This document shows positions 21,425 through 32,858 of a stretch of DNA of 64,000 bases, piece after piece. The notes below the pieces were generated by a model, which was not told where the DNA came from, ran no database searches, and was given only the letters and a program-made list of their open reading frames with translations. A program made the translations under genes and the position numbers. Numbering within the stretch: the stretch's first letter is position 1; every line of letters begins with the position of its first letter. This stretch comes from Burkholderiales bacterium (GTDB lineage Bacteria; Pseudomonadota; Gammaproteobacteria; Burkholderiales; Methylophilaceae), in NCBI GenBank assembly GCA_030831475.1, contig JAURKY010000006.1, forward strand, positions 1-64,000. Direction: 5' to 3'.

Positions 21425-22709
21425 TATCTTTAACGCTTTTAGGGGCCATTTGACTTAGGATATTTGGAGAGTTATCTGTTACACAGACATCATCTTCAAT
21501 TCGAATACCGATATTCCAAAAATCTTTGGGTACATTTTCATTAGGTCGAATATATAAACCGGGTTCAATCGTTAAAACATTATTTTTAGTCAATTTGATT
21601 GGGGTCGAATCTGGATTGGTATACTCTCCCGCATCATGAACATCAAGCCCTAACCAATGACTGGTTCGATGCATGAAAAATTCTTTGTATAATTGTTTAT
21701 CTCTAACCTCGTCAAAGGACCCTTGACATAAGTCAAGGTCAATAAGGCCTCTAATCAACTCGTCAATCGCAGCATCATGAGGATCTGTAAATAAATTACC
21801 TGGCTTTACCTTATCAATCGCTTTTAATTGCGCAGACAAAACCAATTCATAGACATCTTTCTGGGAAGATGAAAATTTACCAGAAATTGGAAAAGTCCTT
21901 GTAATGTCAGACGCATAACCATCTAACTCGCAGCCAGCATCAATCAATAGTAAATCTTTATCTAATAACTTCTGATCATTCTTAATGTAATGCAAAATAC
22001 AAGCGTTCTTACCAGAAGCCACAATTGATTGATAGGCAGGATCTAAGGCCCCATTTTGCATAAACTCATACAAAAGCTCAGCTTCAATTTGATACTCATA
22101 CTTGCCAGGCTTTGTTTTTTTCATTGCCCTTATATGTGCTTTCGATGCAATATCTCCAGATAATTTCATGATGTTGATTTCATCTTCAGATTTGACTGAT
22201 CGCATCTGATCTGCGATGGATGATAGGTCAATAATCATCTCAGGAGACCTGCTTCCCGATCTTTTTAATTTTTTATTATTTCCTATCCATGAGTGTACTC
22301 GGTTTTTATTACTATCATTATCATCAAGAACCATGAAGACTTTGCTAAATTTTGATATAAGTTTAGTGGCGAACTCATCTAATCTCTCCAAAGAATAAGC
22401 CTCGTCAAATAAATAGTCTTTTGCAGCTTTTGCGGGGCCATGAAGCTCACCATTCCATATTTCATATTCAATATTTTTATCTTTACAAAAAATGATTGAT
22501 TTTTTTTCTTTACCCCCACAAAGGAAAATCACTGATTCCGCCTCAGGAAAACCGGAAAAATAATGAAAATAGCTATCGGAACGAAATTTAAATTCACTAT
22601 CTCGATTTCTAGGGACATGATGGCTATTAAAGATAATAGCTACAGCATCCCCAATCTTATCTAGAAGGTCATCGCGTCTATTTTTATAAATACTAATATC
22701 TAATTTCAA
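21396..22709 (-). CDS. pepP: Xaa-Pro aminopeptidase
   Basis: HHVPRNRDSEFKFRSDSYFHYFSGF, LLIDAGCELDGYASDITRTFP, HRTSHWLGLDVHDAG, LTIEPGLYI. Confidence 0.94.
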   Translation of the reverse strand: MKLDISIYKNRRDDLLDKIGDAVAIIFNSHHVPRNRDSEFKFRSDSYFHYFSGFPEAESVIFLCGGKEKKSIIFCKDKNIEYEIWNGELHGPAKAAKDYLFDEAYSLERLDEFATKLISKFSKVFMVLDDNDSNKNRVHSWIGNNKKLKRSGSRSPEMIIDLSSIADQMRSVKSEDEINIMKLSGDIASKAHIRAMKKTKPGKYEYQIEAELLYEFMQNGALDPAYQSIVASGKNACILHYIKNDQKLLDKDLLLIDAGCELDGYASDITRTFPISGKFSSSQKDVYELVLSAQLKAIDKVKPGNLFTDPHDAAIDELIRGLIDLDLCQGSFDEVRDKQLYKEFFMHRTSHWLGLDVHDAGEYTNPDSTPIKLTKNNVLTIEPGLYIRPNENVPKDFWNIGIRIEDDVCVTDNSPNILSQMAPKSVKDIESIIGTDG

Positions 22710-22726
22710 AAAAATTCCTTTTTTTA

Positions 22727-23398
22727 TTAATCAATAGGACTCAATAATCTCTCTGGCGTTCCAATATCAAGCCATAGGTCATCAATCATTCGAGCTTCTA
22801 TCAAGCCATTTTTAATTTTTTCATCAAATAAATTTGATAATTTGCTTGGCATATCTAAAGGAACATTATCAAAAAAAATCTTTTTATAGATCCCTATTCC
22901 ACAAAATGTTTTCATATTTATGCCACATTTTGAAAGATTTCCATTTAAATCAATATCATAATCTCCGCTCTTGTTGTGAGAGGGATTATTTGTAAAAAAA
23001 AGAGTGGCCTCTTTTGACTTTAAATCACATTTATGAAAATTTGAATAATCATAATTTGTAAAAATATCTGAATTGATCACAACAAAAGGGTCTGATTTAA
23101 TAAGGGGGATTGCTTTTTTTATACCTCCAGCCGTTTCTAATACTGGATTTTCTTCTGAATAATGAATATCAAGATCCCACTGACTTCCATTACCCAAATA
23201 ATTTTGAATTTGATTGCCAAGATAAGATAAATTAATTACGACGTTTTTTATTTTTGCAGCTGCAATTTTTTCTAGATGCCAAACTATGAGAGGTTTGTCA
23301 TGAAATTTAATTAAAGGCTTTGGTATGGACTTGGTTAATTCACCCATCCTCAAACCTCTTCCTGCTGCAAGAATCATAATTGTAGAGTTAGGCATCAA
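22727..23398 (-). CDS. murU: N-acetylmuramate alpha-1-phosphate uridylyltransferase MurU
   Basis: MILAAGRGLRMGELTKSIPKPLI, VVINSDIFTNYDY, WLDIGTPERL; paired with amgK. Confidence 0.85.
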   Translation of the reverse strand: MMPNSTIMILAAGRGLRMGELTKSIPKPLIKFHDKPLIVWHLEKIAAAKIKNVVINLSYLGNQIQNYLGNGSQWDLDIHYSEENPVLETAGGIKKAIPLIKSDPFVVINSDIFTNYDYSNFHKCDLKSKEATLFFTNNPSHNKSGDYDIDLNGNLSKCGINMKTFCGIGIYKKIFFDNVPLDMPSKLSNLFDEKIKNGLIEARMIDDLWLDIGTPERLLSPID

Positions 23399-24356
23399 TT
23401 GACCTTAACAATATTTTTTTAAGAGGCAATAGAAACAGATATCTTTCAGAGACTTTTAGTAAATATTTTTCAACTAAAGGTATATCTTCAAGATAGTTAT
23501 TTTTATTATCCCTAATAGAAAGTCTGGAAAAGATACCAAGTACTTTCAAATGTCTTTGAACGCCCATAAGTTCATATTGCATATAGAAATCTGAAAAGTC
23601 TCCTTTTTGCAACAAATTTTTTTCAACGACTTTTTCCCAAAAATTAATCACCAAATCAATTACATCCTCTTCCTCTAGCTCAATGTAAGCGTCCTTTAGA
23701 AGTGAGACCAAATCATAGGTCATTGGACCTAAAACGGCGTCTTGAAAATCTAAAATTCCTAAATCATTGTTTTCAAGAACCATCAAATTTCTTGAATGAT
23801 AATCTCTATGAACAAAATATTGATTTTGAGTGGCATTATCAGAAATAACTTTGTTGAAAATTATTTCCATGTCTGCAATTTCATTGCTATTCAATTTTAT
23901 TTTCTTATATTTTCCTAAGTACCATTCATTAAATAAAAACATTTCATCATATAATTTTTTTTGAGAATATTGAACTAAATTATTGATTTTTAATGATAAT
24001 TGCATATTAATAATATTATCAATTGCCTTAATATATAAATTTTTTAATCTATTCGATGAGAATTCTTTTAGAAAAGTTTTATCCCCAAAGTCCTCCATTA
24101 AGATAAAACCTAATTTTTGATCTTTATAAAAAACTTTAGGCGCATTAATACCCTGATTTACCATTTCAAGGCCAATTTTAAGGTAGTCTGAAATTGATTC
24201 TTTCTCTGGTGGGGCATCCATTAAAATCAAAGATTTTTCAGATGTTTTTACTCGATAGTATTTTCTAAAGCTTGCATCTGCAGATGCATCACTCAATGTA
24301 AAATCTTCGCCGATGCACTCATTAATCCAAATTTGTAATAATTTTTTTCTATCCAA
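23388..24356 (-). CDS. amgK: Anomeric MurNAc/GlcNAc kinase AmgK (phosphotransferase family)
   Basis: SDASFRKYYRV, LILMDAPPEKE, FVHRDYHSRNLMV...LGILDFQDAVLGPMTYDLVSLL. Confidence 0.87.
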   Translation of the reverse strand: MDRKKLLQIWINECIGEDFTLSDASADASFRKYYRVKTSEKSLILMDAPPEKESISDYLKIGLEMVNQGINAPKVFYKDQKLGFILMEDFGDKTFLKEFSSNRLKNLYIKAIDNIINMQLSLKINNLVQYSQKKLYDEMFLFNEWYLGKYKKIKLNSNEIADMEIIFNKVISDNATQNQYFVHRDYHSRNLMVLENNDLGILDFQDAVLGPMTYDLVSLLKDAYIELEEEDVIDLVINFWEKVVEKNLLQKGDFSDFYMQYELMGVQRHLKVLGIFSRLSIRDNKNNYLEDIPLVEKYLLKVSERYLFLLPLKKILLRSIDA

Positions 24357-24405
24357 AATAAACCCTTAAAATTAAAAAAAAACTAATCTTTTTAAATACT
24401 TAAGT

Positions 24406-24411
24406 TATAAT
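24406..24411 (+). promoter_or_regulatory. Candidate -10 element (TATAAT) upstream of lptD
   Basis: Perfect TATAAT just before a hairpin; no convincing -35. Confidence 0.4.
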
Positions 24412-24476
24412 CCCTAACTATCTGATTATTATGATAGTTTTTTATTAAAATTAAAAATTATTATTAACTTATAACT

Positions 24477-26729
24477 TTGATTAAAAACAAAATTCTTCGC
24501 TCATACAGTTTTTTATTTTTTGTACTCATTTCTAGTATAAGTATAGCCTTTGCCGAAGAATTATCCGATGATGATGTCGTAATAGAGGCAGATTCTTTAG
24601 AAAATATGATTGACAGAAAGTTAAAGGCTTCTGGCAATGCGTCTTTAATTAAATCTGACCAAAAAATTAAAGCTGATTTAATAGAATATGATCAGATTTC
24701 GGAAGAGCTTTATGCTAGAGGAAACGTAATTTTAGACACAAGTTCTTCACATATTGAGGGAGCAGAACTTGAATATTCACTGAGCTCTCAAACGGGAACT
24801 ATACCTAATGCTAGTTTCACTTCTAAACTTGATAATCAAGACTCTATTTTTAATAATACTCTGCGCGGTACAGCTTCTTTGATATTTATCGAAGGTGATA
24901 ATAAAAAATCTGGTGAAAATTTTAAAGTAACCACCTGTGAAGCTGGGCAAGATGATTGGTACATAAAGGCATCAGAAGCAGAAATTAATCAGAAGTCTCA
25001 AAGATTAATTGCAAAAGATGTTCAATTGGAATTCTTTGGTTTTCCCGTGCTTTATTCTCCCTATGCTAATTTTTCATTTAATGATCAACGCAAATCAGGG
25101 TTCTTAGTACCATCAATAGGGTCTACCTCAAAAAGTGGTTTTCAGGTTGCTACGCCTTATTACTTCAATTTATCTCCTAACTCAGATGCTACTTTGACGC
25201 CTAGATATTTTGGCAAAAGAGGCATACAACTTTCTGGAGAGTACAGATATCTTGAAAAAAATTATTTTGGCTCTACAGATTTAGAATACATGCCAAATGA
25301 TGATGCAAATGATGATAGAAACGATCGGTATTATTACAGAATCGGTCATGACCATAATTTCGGAAATGGTTTTACAGGAACAATCAGGTTTGAGGACGTA
25401 TCGGATGATAATTATTTTACTGATATGTCTTCATTAGTCTCTCAGACAAGTACAGTAAGCTTGCCGCAAGAGGGTAAGCTTTCTTTTAACAGTGAAAATT
25501 TGCAAGCGATTCTGATTGCTCAAAAATTTGAAAACTTAACTAGCGCATCGCCTTATGAGCGTCTTCCAAGCTTTCAAATGTCTTATAACAAAACATTTGA
25601 AGATGTCTATGGTAATAATTATTTAGAGGCTAACACAAGTTTTGAAGTAACAGAATTTGATAGAAATAATGATTTTGTGGGCTCAAGCCCTGAAGGGACA
25701 AGGGTAACTGCAAGGCCCTCAATTGCCATTCCATTTGAGGCAAGTTATGGATACGTAAAGCCAAAATTTATTGCTGATATAAAATATTATGACCTTGAAA
25801 ATAATACTGAAAACTCGAAAGATATATTTATACCTACCTTTTCACTAGATAGTGCTGTTTATTTCGATAGGACGTTTTCGTTCAATGATAATGAGTTTTC
25901 TCAGACATTAGAGCCCCGAGTTTTTTACTCCTACACGGATTATGAAGACCAGTCCATGCTCCCTATGTTTGATACCGCACTTATTGATTTAAATCAAAAT
26001 TCAATTTTTAGTGAAAATCAATTTGTAGGTGGGGATCGTGTCATGGATTCGCATCAAATTACATTCGGAGCTACCTCAAGGGTAATTAATAACAAAGGTT
26101 TAGAGAAATTTCTTGTAACTTTAGCTCAAAGATTCTATCTCGAGGATAGAAAAGTTCTTAATGAAACACAATTTAATAATTCAGATTATCAAAGTGATAG
26201 CTCTGATATATTTATTAGTGTTGGCTCCTCATTAACGCACGCACTAAGATTTAACTCAGAATTGCAATATAATTTAGATGAAGATAAAACCAATAGATTT
26301 TCTCTTCATACTAAATACAACCCTGATTTAGGAAAGCTCTTGGATGGAAGTTACCGGTTTATAAGAGATCCAAACTCATCAAATGATATTGAGCAAATTA
26401 ATATAGCTGGACAATGGCCAATTGCACCTGGTTGGTCATCTGTTGGACGCTACCAATACGATCTTAATAATCATGGAACAATCGAATCTTTGGCGGGCCT
26501 AAGTTATGATGCAGGCTGTTGGACCTCAAGCTTACTATTCCACAGCTTTGCCCTTCCAAACGATGAAAAAATGAATAATACCATCTTTTTTATGTTGGAA
26601 TTAGGGAACCTTGGAGCGATTGAGTCTGGAGGAGATGGTGCTCTTGAGGAAGCTCTCCAAAGAAATGTTCCTGGCTCTTATATGGCTTCAGACTTACCTG
26701 ATAATTTCAGACGTCAGTATTTAAAATAG
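24477..26729 (+). CDS. lptD: LPS-assembly protein LptD
   Basis: Signal peptide; EADSLENMIDRKLKASGNASLIK...LIEYDQISEELYARGNV (OstA), YSPYANFSFNDQRKSGFLVPSIG; TTG start. Confidence 0.95.
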   Translation: MIKNKILRSYSFLFFVLISSISIAFAEELSDDDVVIEADSLENMIDRKLKASGNASLIKSDQKIKADLIEYDQISEELYARGNVILDTSSSHIEGAELEYSLSSQTGTIPNASFTSKLDNQDSIFNNTLRGTASLIFIEGDNKKSGENFKVTTCEAGQDDWYIKASEAEINQKSQRLIAKDVQLEFFGFPVLYSPYANFSFNDQRKSGFLVPSIGSTSKSGFQVATPYYFNLSPNSDATLTPRYFGKRGIQLSGEYRYLEKNYFGSTDLEYMPNDDANDDRNDRYYYRIGHDHNFGNGFTGTIRFEDVSDDNYFTDMSSLVSQTSTVSLPQEGKLSFNSENLQAILIAQKFENLTSASPYERLPSFQMSYNKTFEDVYGNNYLEANTSFEVTEFDRNNDFVGSSPEGTRVTARPSIAIPFEASYGYVKPKFIADIKYYDLENNTENSKDIFIPTFSLDSAVYFDRTFSFNDNEFSQTLEPRVFYSYTDYEDQSMLPMFDTALIDLNQNSIFSENQFVGGDRVMDSHQITFGATSRVINNKGLEKFLVTLAQRFYLEDRKVLNETQFNNSDYQSDSSDIFISVGSSLTHALRFNSELQYNLDEDKTNRFSLHTKYNPDLGKLLDGSYRFIRDPNSSNDIEQINIAGQWPIAPGWSSVGRYQYDLNNHGTIESLAGLSYDAGCWTSSLLFHSFALPNDEKMNNTIFFMLELGNLGAIESGGDGALEEALQRNVPGSYMASDLPDNFRRQYLK

Positions 26730-26731
26730 TT

Positions 26732-28000
26732 ATGATTACAAATGTCAAAGTTATACTATTAATGGTATATGTTTTGTTTTCCTTAATATTATCTGCAAAA
26801 GATTATGAACTAATAGATAGAATTCTAGTTACCGTTGAAAAAGAGGTTATTACAACTAAAGAAGTTCAGATGGAATTATTTAGCTACTCTAAAAAAATAG
26901 ATTTTGATAATTTAGTCCCCTCAGAAAAAAAGAAAATTGAAAAACAAGTAATTGATCTCCTGATCAAAAAAAAACTCATCTTTCAATATGGGGAAAATAA
27001 AAATTTAACACCTTCAAATAATGAAATTGAAATAGTAATTTCTAATATTTTGCAAAATAATGAAATTGAAATTGATGAACTAAAAAATCAATTAATTGCT
27101 GAGGGTTCAAATTTAGATATTTTTAAAAATGACCTAAAGTACCAGATTTTAATTCAAAAAATTAAAGACAAAGAGATAATGCCATATATAAATATAAGTG
27201 ATTATGAAATTGATGCTTGGATAAAAAATAAAGAGAAAAATTCAGATGATGTTTTTAAAATCACGCATTTATTAATAAAGAAAAATAATCAAAATCAAAA
27301 TTTAATTCTAGAAAAAATTAATAAAATAAAAAAAAATGATGAATTTAAAAATCTAGCAAAAGAATATTCGGATGGACCAAATGCAGAAAATTATGGTGAT
27401 CTTGGATGGAAAAAATTAAATGAACTTCCAGAGATTTTTATTGAATTTATTAAGCAAGCTAAAGAAGGCGAAATTTCTGGTCCTATAAAATCATCAAATG
27501 GTATTCACATAATAAAAATAGAATCTATTAAAAAAGTGTCTATTGAAAAAAAGATTATGGTTAAGCAATATAAATTTCAACAAATACTTTTAAAACATAA
27601 TGAAATAACTGAAGATCTAGAACAAGAAAAAAAATTAAATACTGTCTTAAATCTTATTAATGATGGTTTAGATTTTTCAAAAGCTATTAAGTTATATTCT
27701 GATGAACAATTCAATAATGATCCATCAAAATTAGAATGGGTATATTTTAATAATCTTTTACCAGAATTTAAACTTAAACTTTCAGAATATCCTGTAAAAA
27801 AAATAATAGGGCCCTTTAAAACTCAGCTCGGTTGGCATTTAGTAAAAGTTTATGATTTTAGAGAATCAGATGAAACTGAAAATTCTGAGAGAGAAAATGT
27901 AAAAATTGAAATTGCAAGAAAAAAAACTGAATTTAGATTTGATGATTGGTTTGACGCATTGCTTAAAAACTCAAAAATAAAATATTTCAATGAAGATTAA
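26732..28000 (+). CDS. surA: Peptidylprolyl isomerase/chaperone SurA
   Basis: DRILVTVEKEVITTKEV, two parvulin domains (FKITHLLIKK..., YKFQQILLKH...GPFKTQLGWHLVKV). Confidence 0.93.
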   Translation: MITNVKVILLMVYVLFSLILSAKDYELIDRILVTVEKEVITTKEVQMELFSYSKKIDFDNLVPSEKKKIEKQVIDLLIKKKLIFQYGENKNLTPSNNEIEIVISNILQNNEIEIDELKNQLIAEGSNLDIFKNDLKYQILIQKIKDKEIMPYINISDYEIDAWIKNKEKNSDDVFKITHLLIKKNNQNQNLILEKINKIKKNDEFKNLAKEYSDGPNAENYGDLGWKKLNELPEIFIEFIKQAKEGEISGPIKSSNGIHIIKIESIKKVSIEKKIMVKQYKFQQILLKHNEITEDLEQEKKLNTVLNLINDGLDFSKAIKLYSDEQFNNDPSKLEWVYFNNLLPEFKLKLSEYPVKKIIGPFKTQLGWHLVKVYDFRESDETENSERENVKIEIARKKTEFRFDDWFDALLKNSKIKYFNED

Positions 28001-28010
28001 GCTCAATTAG

Positions 28011-28967
28011 ATGAAAAAAATTCTTGTAACCTGTGGAGATCCATCGGGAATTGGCCCGGATTTATGTATTAATTTAGCCTATAAAAGTTTTGCTGCAGAA
28101 ATTACTGTCATTGGAAGCGCACAAGTAATTTTTGAAAGGGCTCAAATATTAAAAAAAAAGATATCTTTTAATAAAAAAAATTTAAAAGATAATAATTTAG
28201 GTAAAATTAATATCATTGATTTTGATTATCCCTACAAAGTTTTACCTGGCATTCCAAATAAGAATAACTCAAAAAAACAACTAGAGATTCTTGATTACGC
28301 AATTAATTTAGTAAAGCAAAAAAAATTTGATGCTATGGTAACGCTCCCAATAAATAAAAAAATATTATCCTCAAAAAAAGATAAATTTATTGGTCATACA
28401 GAGTATATTGCTAAAAAATGCAAAATTAAAAACGAAGTTATGATGTTGGCAACAAATAAATTAAGGGTTACGTTATTAACTACCCATCATTCAATAAAAG
28501 AAATTCCATCCTTAATAACAAAATCAAAATTACGAAAAACAATAGAAGTTATTTGTAGCGACCTAAAAACAAAATTTAAAATTAAAGATCCTAAAATTTT
28601 AGTCACTGGCTTTAATCCTCATGCTGGAGAAAATGGTGAGTTTGGTGATGAAGAAAAAAAAGTCATAGCACCTGTGGTTAGAGAGCTTAATAATAAGGGC
28701 TTTAATTTATTTGGCCCTGTTCCAGCAGATACAGCATTTATAGATAAAAATGTCAAAGAATACGATGCATTTCTTGCTATGTACCATGACCAGGGTTTAG
28801 CTCCTTTTAAGGCCTTATCATTTGGAAAAGGAGTTAATATTACGCTTGGCTTGCCATTCGTAAGAACCTCTGTTGATCATGGAACTGCATACGATATTGT
28901 GGGAACAAAAAAAATAGATACATCTAGTTTTTATGAAGCTATTAAAATGGCAATAAAATTATCCTAA
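28011..28967 (+). CDS. pdxA: 4-hydroxythreonine-4-phosphate dehydrogenase
   Basis: VTCGDPSGIGPDL, FIGHTEYIA, GFNPHAGENGEFGDEE, MYHDQGLAPFKALSFGKGVNITLGLPFVRTSVDHGTA. Confidence 0.96.
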   Translation: MKKILVTCGDPSGIGPDLCINLAYKSFAAEITVIGSAQVIFERAQILKKKISFNKKNLKDNNLGKINIIDFDYPYKVLPGIPNKNNSKKQLEILDYAINLVKQKKFDAMVTLPINKKILSSKKDKFIGHTEYIAKKCKIKNEVMMLATNKLRVTLLTTHHSIKEIPSLITKSKLRKTIEVICSDLKTKFKIKDPKILVTGFNPHAGENGEFGDEEKKVIAPVVRELNNKGFNLFGPVPADTAFIDKNVKEYDAFLAMYHDQGLAPFKALSFGKGVNITLGLPFVRTSVDHGTAYDIVGTKKIDTSSFYEAIKMAIKLS

Positions 28968-29749
28968 TGGTCAAAGCAAAAAAAAAATTTGGTCAAAACT
29001 TTTTAATTGATCTGTCTGTAGTCAATAATATTATTAAATCAATTACCCCTAAACCTAAAGATAAAATTCTTGAGATAGGTCCGGGGATGGGGGCTCTCAC
29101 CTTTGAAATTCTAAAATTTACAGATTCAATTGATGTTATTGAAATAGATGAGGATATGATTCATTTTCTTGAGAAGCGTAACCAAGATAAGAAAATTAGA
29201 TTAATTAATAAAAATATTTTAGATATTCAAAATGTTTTTTTTTCTGAATATACAAAAATAATTGGCAATTTACCCTATTATATATCTTCAGAAATTTTAA
29301 TTAAGATAACAAAAAACCCTAATCAAAAAACAAGCTATTACTTTATGTTGCAAAAAGAAGTTGCGGACAGAATCTCAAGTCCTGAAGGCAATTCTAACTT
29401 TGGGAGAATATCAGCATTTCTTCAATATTTTTTTAAAATTGATCTATTGTTTGACGTTGGCCCAGAAGCATTCAGCCCTGCTCCAAAAATAAGGTCAAGC
29501 ATTGTAAAATTAGAACCCCTTAAGAGAACTAATTTAAAAGTTTTCAGTCATCAAGCATATGAGTTACTTTTGCGCCAATCATTTAAACAAAAAAGAAAAA
29601 AAATAAAGAATAATCTTAAAAATATCCTCTCATTAGATGATTTTAGTAGTTGCAATATTAACCCTGAATTAAGGCCTGAGTGCCTTTCAGTTGAGGATTA
29701 TATTAATATTGAAAATTATATTTTTCAAAAAAAAATACCCCTAAACTGA
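28967..29749 (+). CDS. rsmA: 16S rRNA (adenine1518/1519-N6)-dimethyltransferase
   Basis: KKKFGQNFLID, ILEIGPGMGALTFEIL, IIGNLPYYISSEIL, MLQKEVADRI. Confidence 0.96.
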   Translation: MVKAKKKFGQNFLIDLSVVNNIIKSITPKPKDKILEIGPGMGALTFEILKFTDSIDVIEIDEDMIHFLEKRNQDKKIRLINKNILDIQNVFFSEYTKIIGNLPYYISSEILIKITKNPNQKTSYYFMLQKEVADRISSPEGNSNFGRISAFLQYFFKIDLLFDVGPEAFSPAPKIRSSIVKLEPLKRTNLKVFSHQAYELLLRQSFKQKRKKIKNNLKNILSLDDFSSCNINPELRPECLSVEDYINIENYIFQKKIPLN

Positions 29750-29778
29750 TATAATTCTTCCCTTTGGAAAGCAATACA

Positions 29779-30426
29779 ATGAAAATAATTTTATTAGGTG
29801 CTCCTGGTGCAGGAAAAGGTACCCAGTCAAATTTCTTAAAAGCAAAATTCAAGATTCCGCAAATTTCTACTGGTGATATGCTCCGTGAAGCTGTATCTGA
29901 TAATTCTGATTTGGGTCAAAAAGCAAAAGAGTTTATGGATAGTGGGCAGCTTGTACCTGATCAGCTTATTATTGATTTAGTCAAAGAAAGAATATTAAAA
30001 AATGATTGTAAAAATGGTTTTTTATTTGATGGATTTCCTAGAACAATACCTCAGGCTGAGGCATTAATAGCGTCAGGAATTAATATCGATCTAGTTATTG
30101 AAATTAATGTTTCTGACAATGTTATCATCGAAAGATTAGGTGGCAGAAGAGTTCATCCCGCATCTGGAAGAATTTATCATATTAAATATAGCCCCCCTAA
30201 AACTGAGGGTTTAGACGATATAACAGGAGAGCCTTTAATAATTAGAGATGATGATTCTAGAGAAACCATTGTTAAAAGACTTGATACCTACCATCAACAG
30301 ACTGAACCACTTATTAATTTCTATAAAAATCCTTCATTACATAATAAACCTCATTTTATTGAGGTTGATGGAGAAAAAAAACCTGAAGAAATTAATCATG
30401 CTCTAGAAAATTTATTGAATAAATAA
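29779..30426 (+). CDS. adk: Adenylate kinase
   Basis: [50 protein letters not shown] at 29779 preferred over track TTG 29764. Confidence 0.96.
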   Translation: MKIILLGAPGAGKGTQSNFLKAKFKIPQISTGDMLREAVSDNSDLGQKAKEFMDSGQLVPDQLIIDLVKERILKNDCKNGFLFDGFPRTIPQAEALIASGINIDLVIEINVSDNVIIERLGGRRVHPASGRIYHIKYSPPKTEGLDDITGEPLIIRDDDSRETIVKRLDTYHQQTEPLINFYKNPSLHNKPHFIEVDGEKKPEEINHALENLLNK

Positions 30427-32858
30427 TGAATCAAGATTACCCATTCAAAGAGTTGGAAATAAAAGCCCAACAAAATTGGGATCAAAATCATACTTTTAAA
30501 GCTCCTGATAGTGATTCTAAGACAAAATTTTATGTTTTATCTATGTTTCCCTATCCGAGTGGAAAGCTCCATATGGGTCATGTCCGAAACTACACAATTG
30601 GTGATGTAATTGCGAGATTTAAAAAGTTTAATGGCTACAACGTGATGCAGCCAATGGGTTGGGATGCATTTGGTTTGCCAGCAGAAAATGCGGCTATTCA
30701 AAATAATACTGCCCCTGATACTTGGACTTATCAAAATATTGATCACATGCGATCTCAATTAAAACAATTAGGTTTAGGGATTGATTGGAATAGAGAAATA
30801 GCTACATGTGATTCTTCTTATTACAAATGGGAACAATGGTTTTTTATACAACTTTTTAACAAAGGTTTAATTTATAAAAAAACAGCAAGTGTGAACTGGG
30901 ACCCTATCGATCAAACTGTCCTTGCTAATGAACAAGTAATAGATGGAAAGGGCTGGAGATCTGGGGCTCCCGTTGAAAAGAAGGATATTCCTCAATACTT
31001 CATGAAAATTACAGATTATGCAGATGAATTACTTGATGGAATTGAGTCATTAGATATGTGGCCAGAACAAGTTAAGCTCATGCAAAAAAATTGGATTGGT
31101 AAAAGCCACGGGTGTGAAATTGATTTTCAATTAAATTCAAACAATAAAATAAAAGTTTTTACTACAAGGCCGGATACCCTTATGGGAGCCACCTATCTTG
31201 CAATTGCTCCAGAGCATGAAATTAGTAAAGCACTTGCAAAAAATAATAATGAAATAAATTCATTTATTAAAAGTTGTAATCAATCTGGGGTTTCTGAAGA
31301 AGAATTTGCAAAGGCTGAAAAAAGAGGTATTTTTTCAGGTCTTTATGCCAAGCACCCGCTAAATAATGAAGATATACCTATTTGGATCGCAAATTATGTG
31401 CTAATTAGTTATGGTGAAGGTGCTGTAATGGCTGTTCCGGCTCACGATGATAGAGATTTTGACTTTGCCAAAAAATATAATTTACCAATCAAGCAAGTTA
31501 TCAATGGCAAAGATATTAAGAAATTTGCACATACTGGTAACGGTAATTTAATTAATTCTGGCGAATTTGATGGTCATACTAATGAAAAAGCCAAAAAATT
31601 AATTGCCGAAGCTCTAGAAAAAATTGGCGCAGGAAAAATGAAAGTTAATTTTCGTATACGTGACTGGGGAATTTCACGACAAAGATTTTGGGGCTGTCCT
31701 ATACCAATGATTAACTGTGATGTTTGTGGAAATATTCCAGTTGATGTAACGGATTTACCAGTTGAGCTTCCAAAAAATATTAAAATCGAAAAGACAGGAT
31801 CGCCACTAAAAGTACTTGAAAGTTTTTATAAATGTAAATGTCCAAAATGTCATAGTGATGCTACAAGGGAAACGGATACACTTGATACTTTTTTCGAGTC
31901 TTCATGGTACTTTGCTCGATATGCTTCTCATGATCAAACCAATAAAATGCTAGATAACAGAGCTAATCATTGGTTACCAGTTGATTATTATATTGGTGGT
32001 ATTGAACATGCCATCCTTCATTTATTGTATTCACGCTTTTTTAATCGATTGATGTTTGATATGGGGCTTGTCAGTATTCAAGAACCATTCAAAAAACTTT
32101 TAACTCAAGGTATGGTCCTTAAAGATGGTTCAAAAATGTCCAAATCAAAAGGAAACACCGTTGATCCTCAAGAATTAATTGAGAAATATGGTGCCGATAC
32201 TGCAAGGCTCTTTATAATGTTTGCATCCCCTGCGGAACAGAGCCTTGAGTGGTCTGATGAGGGTATTGAAGGATCTCATCGATTTCTAAAAAAACTTTGG
32301 AGAATTGTTTGGGACTTTAATAACTCAAAAGAGAATCTACAAATTAATGACAATGAAGATAAAAATTTACTTTACAAATTACACTCCACTGTAAAAAAAG
32401 TGACAGATGATCTAGAGAGAAGGACAAGTTTTAATACGGCTATTGCATCGATTATGGAGCTTATCAACTTGTATCAAAAAATTGATAATGAAGCTGGTAT
32501 TAAAAATAGTTTGAAAAAAGAGTTATTAGATAAAATACTCATCATGCTAAATCCTTTTGTTCCACATATTACGAAAGAGCTTTGGAGAGAGATTAATCCT
32601 AATTCTGAAATTGAAAATCAAACATGGCCTTCCTTTGATGAATCATTTTTAGTGCAAGATGAATTAAGTATTGCGATTCAAGTAAACGGAAAGTTAAGAG
32701 GAAGTATGGTAGTATCAACTGAAATTGATGAGCAAGAAATAAAAGAGCTTGGAATGAAGGTTGAAAGCGTAAAAAAATATCTTTCTAACAAAAATGAGAT
32801 TAAAAAAATTATCTATGTTCCTAATAAGTTACTTAACTACGTAGTTTTACAAAAATGA
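30426..32858 (+). CDS. leuS: Leucyl-tRNA synthetase
   Basis: [57 protein letters not shown]. Confidence 0.97.
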   Translation: MNQDYPFKELEIKAQQNWDQNHTFKAPDSDSKTKFYVLSMFPYPSGKLHMGHVRNYTIGDVIARFKKFNGYNVMQPMGWDAFGLPAENAAIQNNTAPDTWTYQNIDHMRSQLKQLGLGIDWNREIATCDSSYYKWEQWFFIQLFNKGLIYKKTASVNWDPIDQTVLANEQVIDGKGWRSGAPVEKKDIPQYFMKITDYADELLDGIESLDMWPEQVKLMQKNWIGKSHGCEIDFQLNSNNKIKVFTTRPDTLMGATYLAIAPEHEISKALAKNNNEINSFIKSCNQSGVSEEEFAKAEKRGIFSGLYAKHPLNNEDIPIWIANYVLISYGEGAVMAVPAHDDRDFDFAKKYNLPIKQVINGKDIKKFAHTGNGNLINSGEFDGHTNEKAKKLIAEALEKIGAGKMKVNFRIRDWGISRQRFWGCPIPMINCDVCGNIPVDVTDLPVELPKNIKIEKTGSPLKVLESFYKCKCPKCHSDATRETDTLDTFFESSWYFARYASHDQTNKMLDNRANHWLPVDYYIGGIEHAILHLLYSRFFNRLMFDMGLVSIQEPFKKLLTQGMVLKDGSKMSKSKGNTVDPQELIEKYGADTARLFIMFASPAEQSLEWSDEGIEGSHRFLKKLWRIVWDFNNSKENLQINDNEDKNLLYKLHSTVKKVTDDLERRTSFNTAIASIMELINLYQKIDNEAGIKNSLKKELLDKILIMLNPFVPHITKELWREINPNSEIENQTWPSFDESFLVQDELSIAIQVNGKLRGSMVVSTEIDEQEIKELGMKVESVKKYLSNKNEIKKIIYVPNKLLNYVVLQK

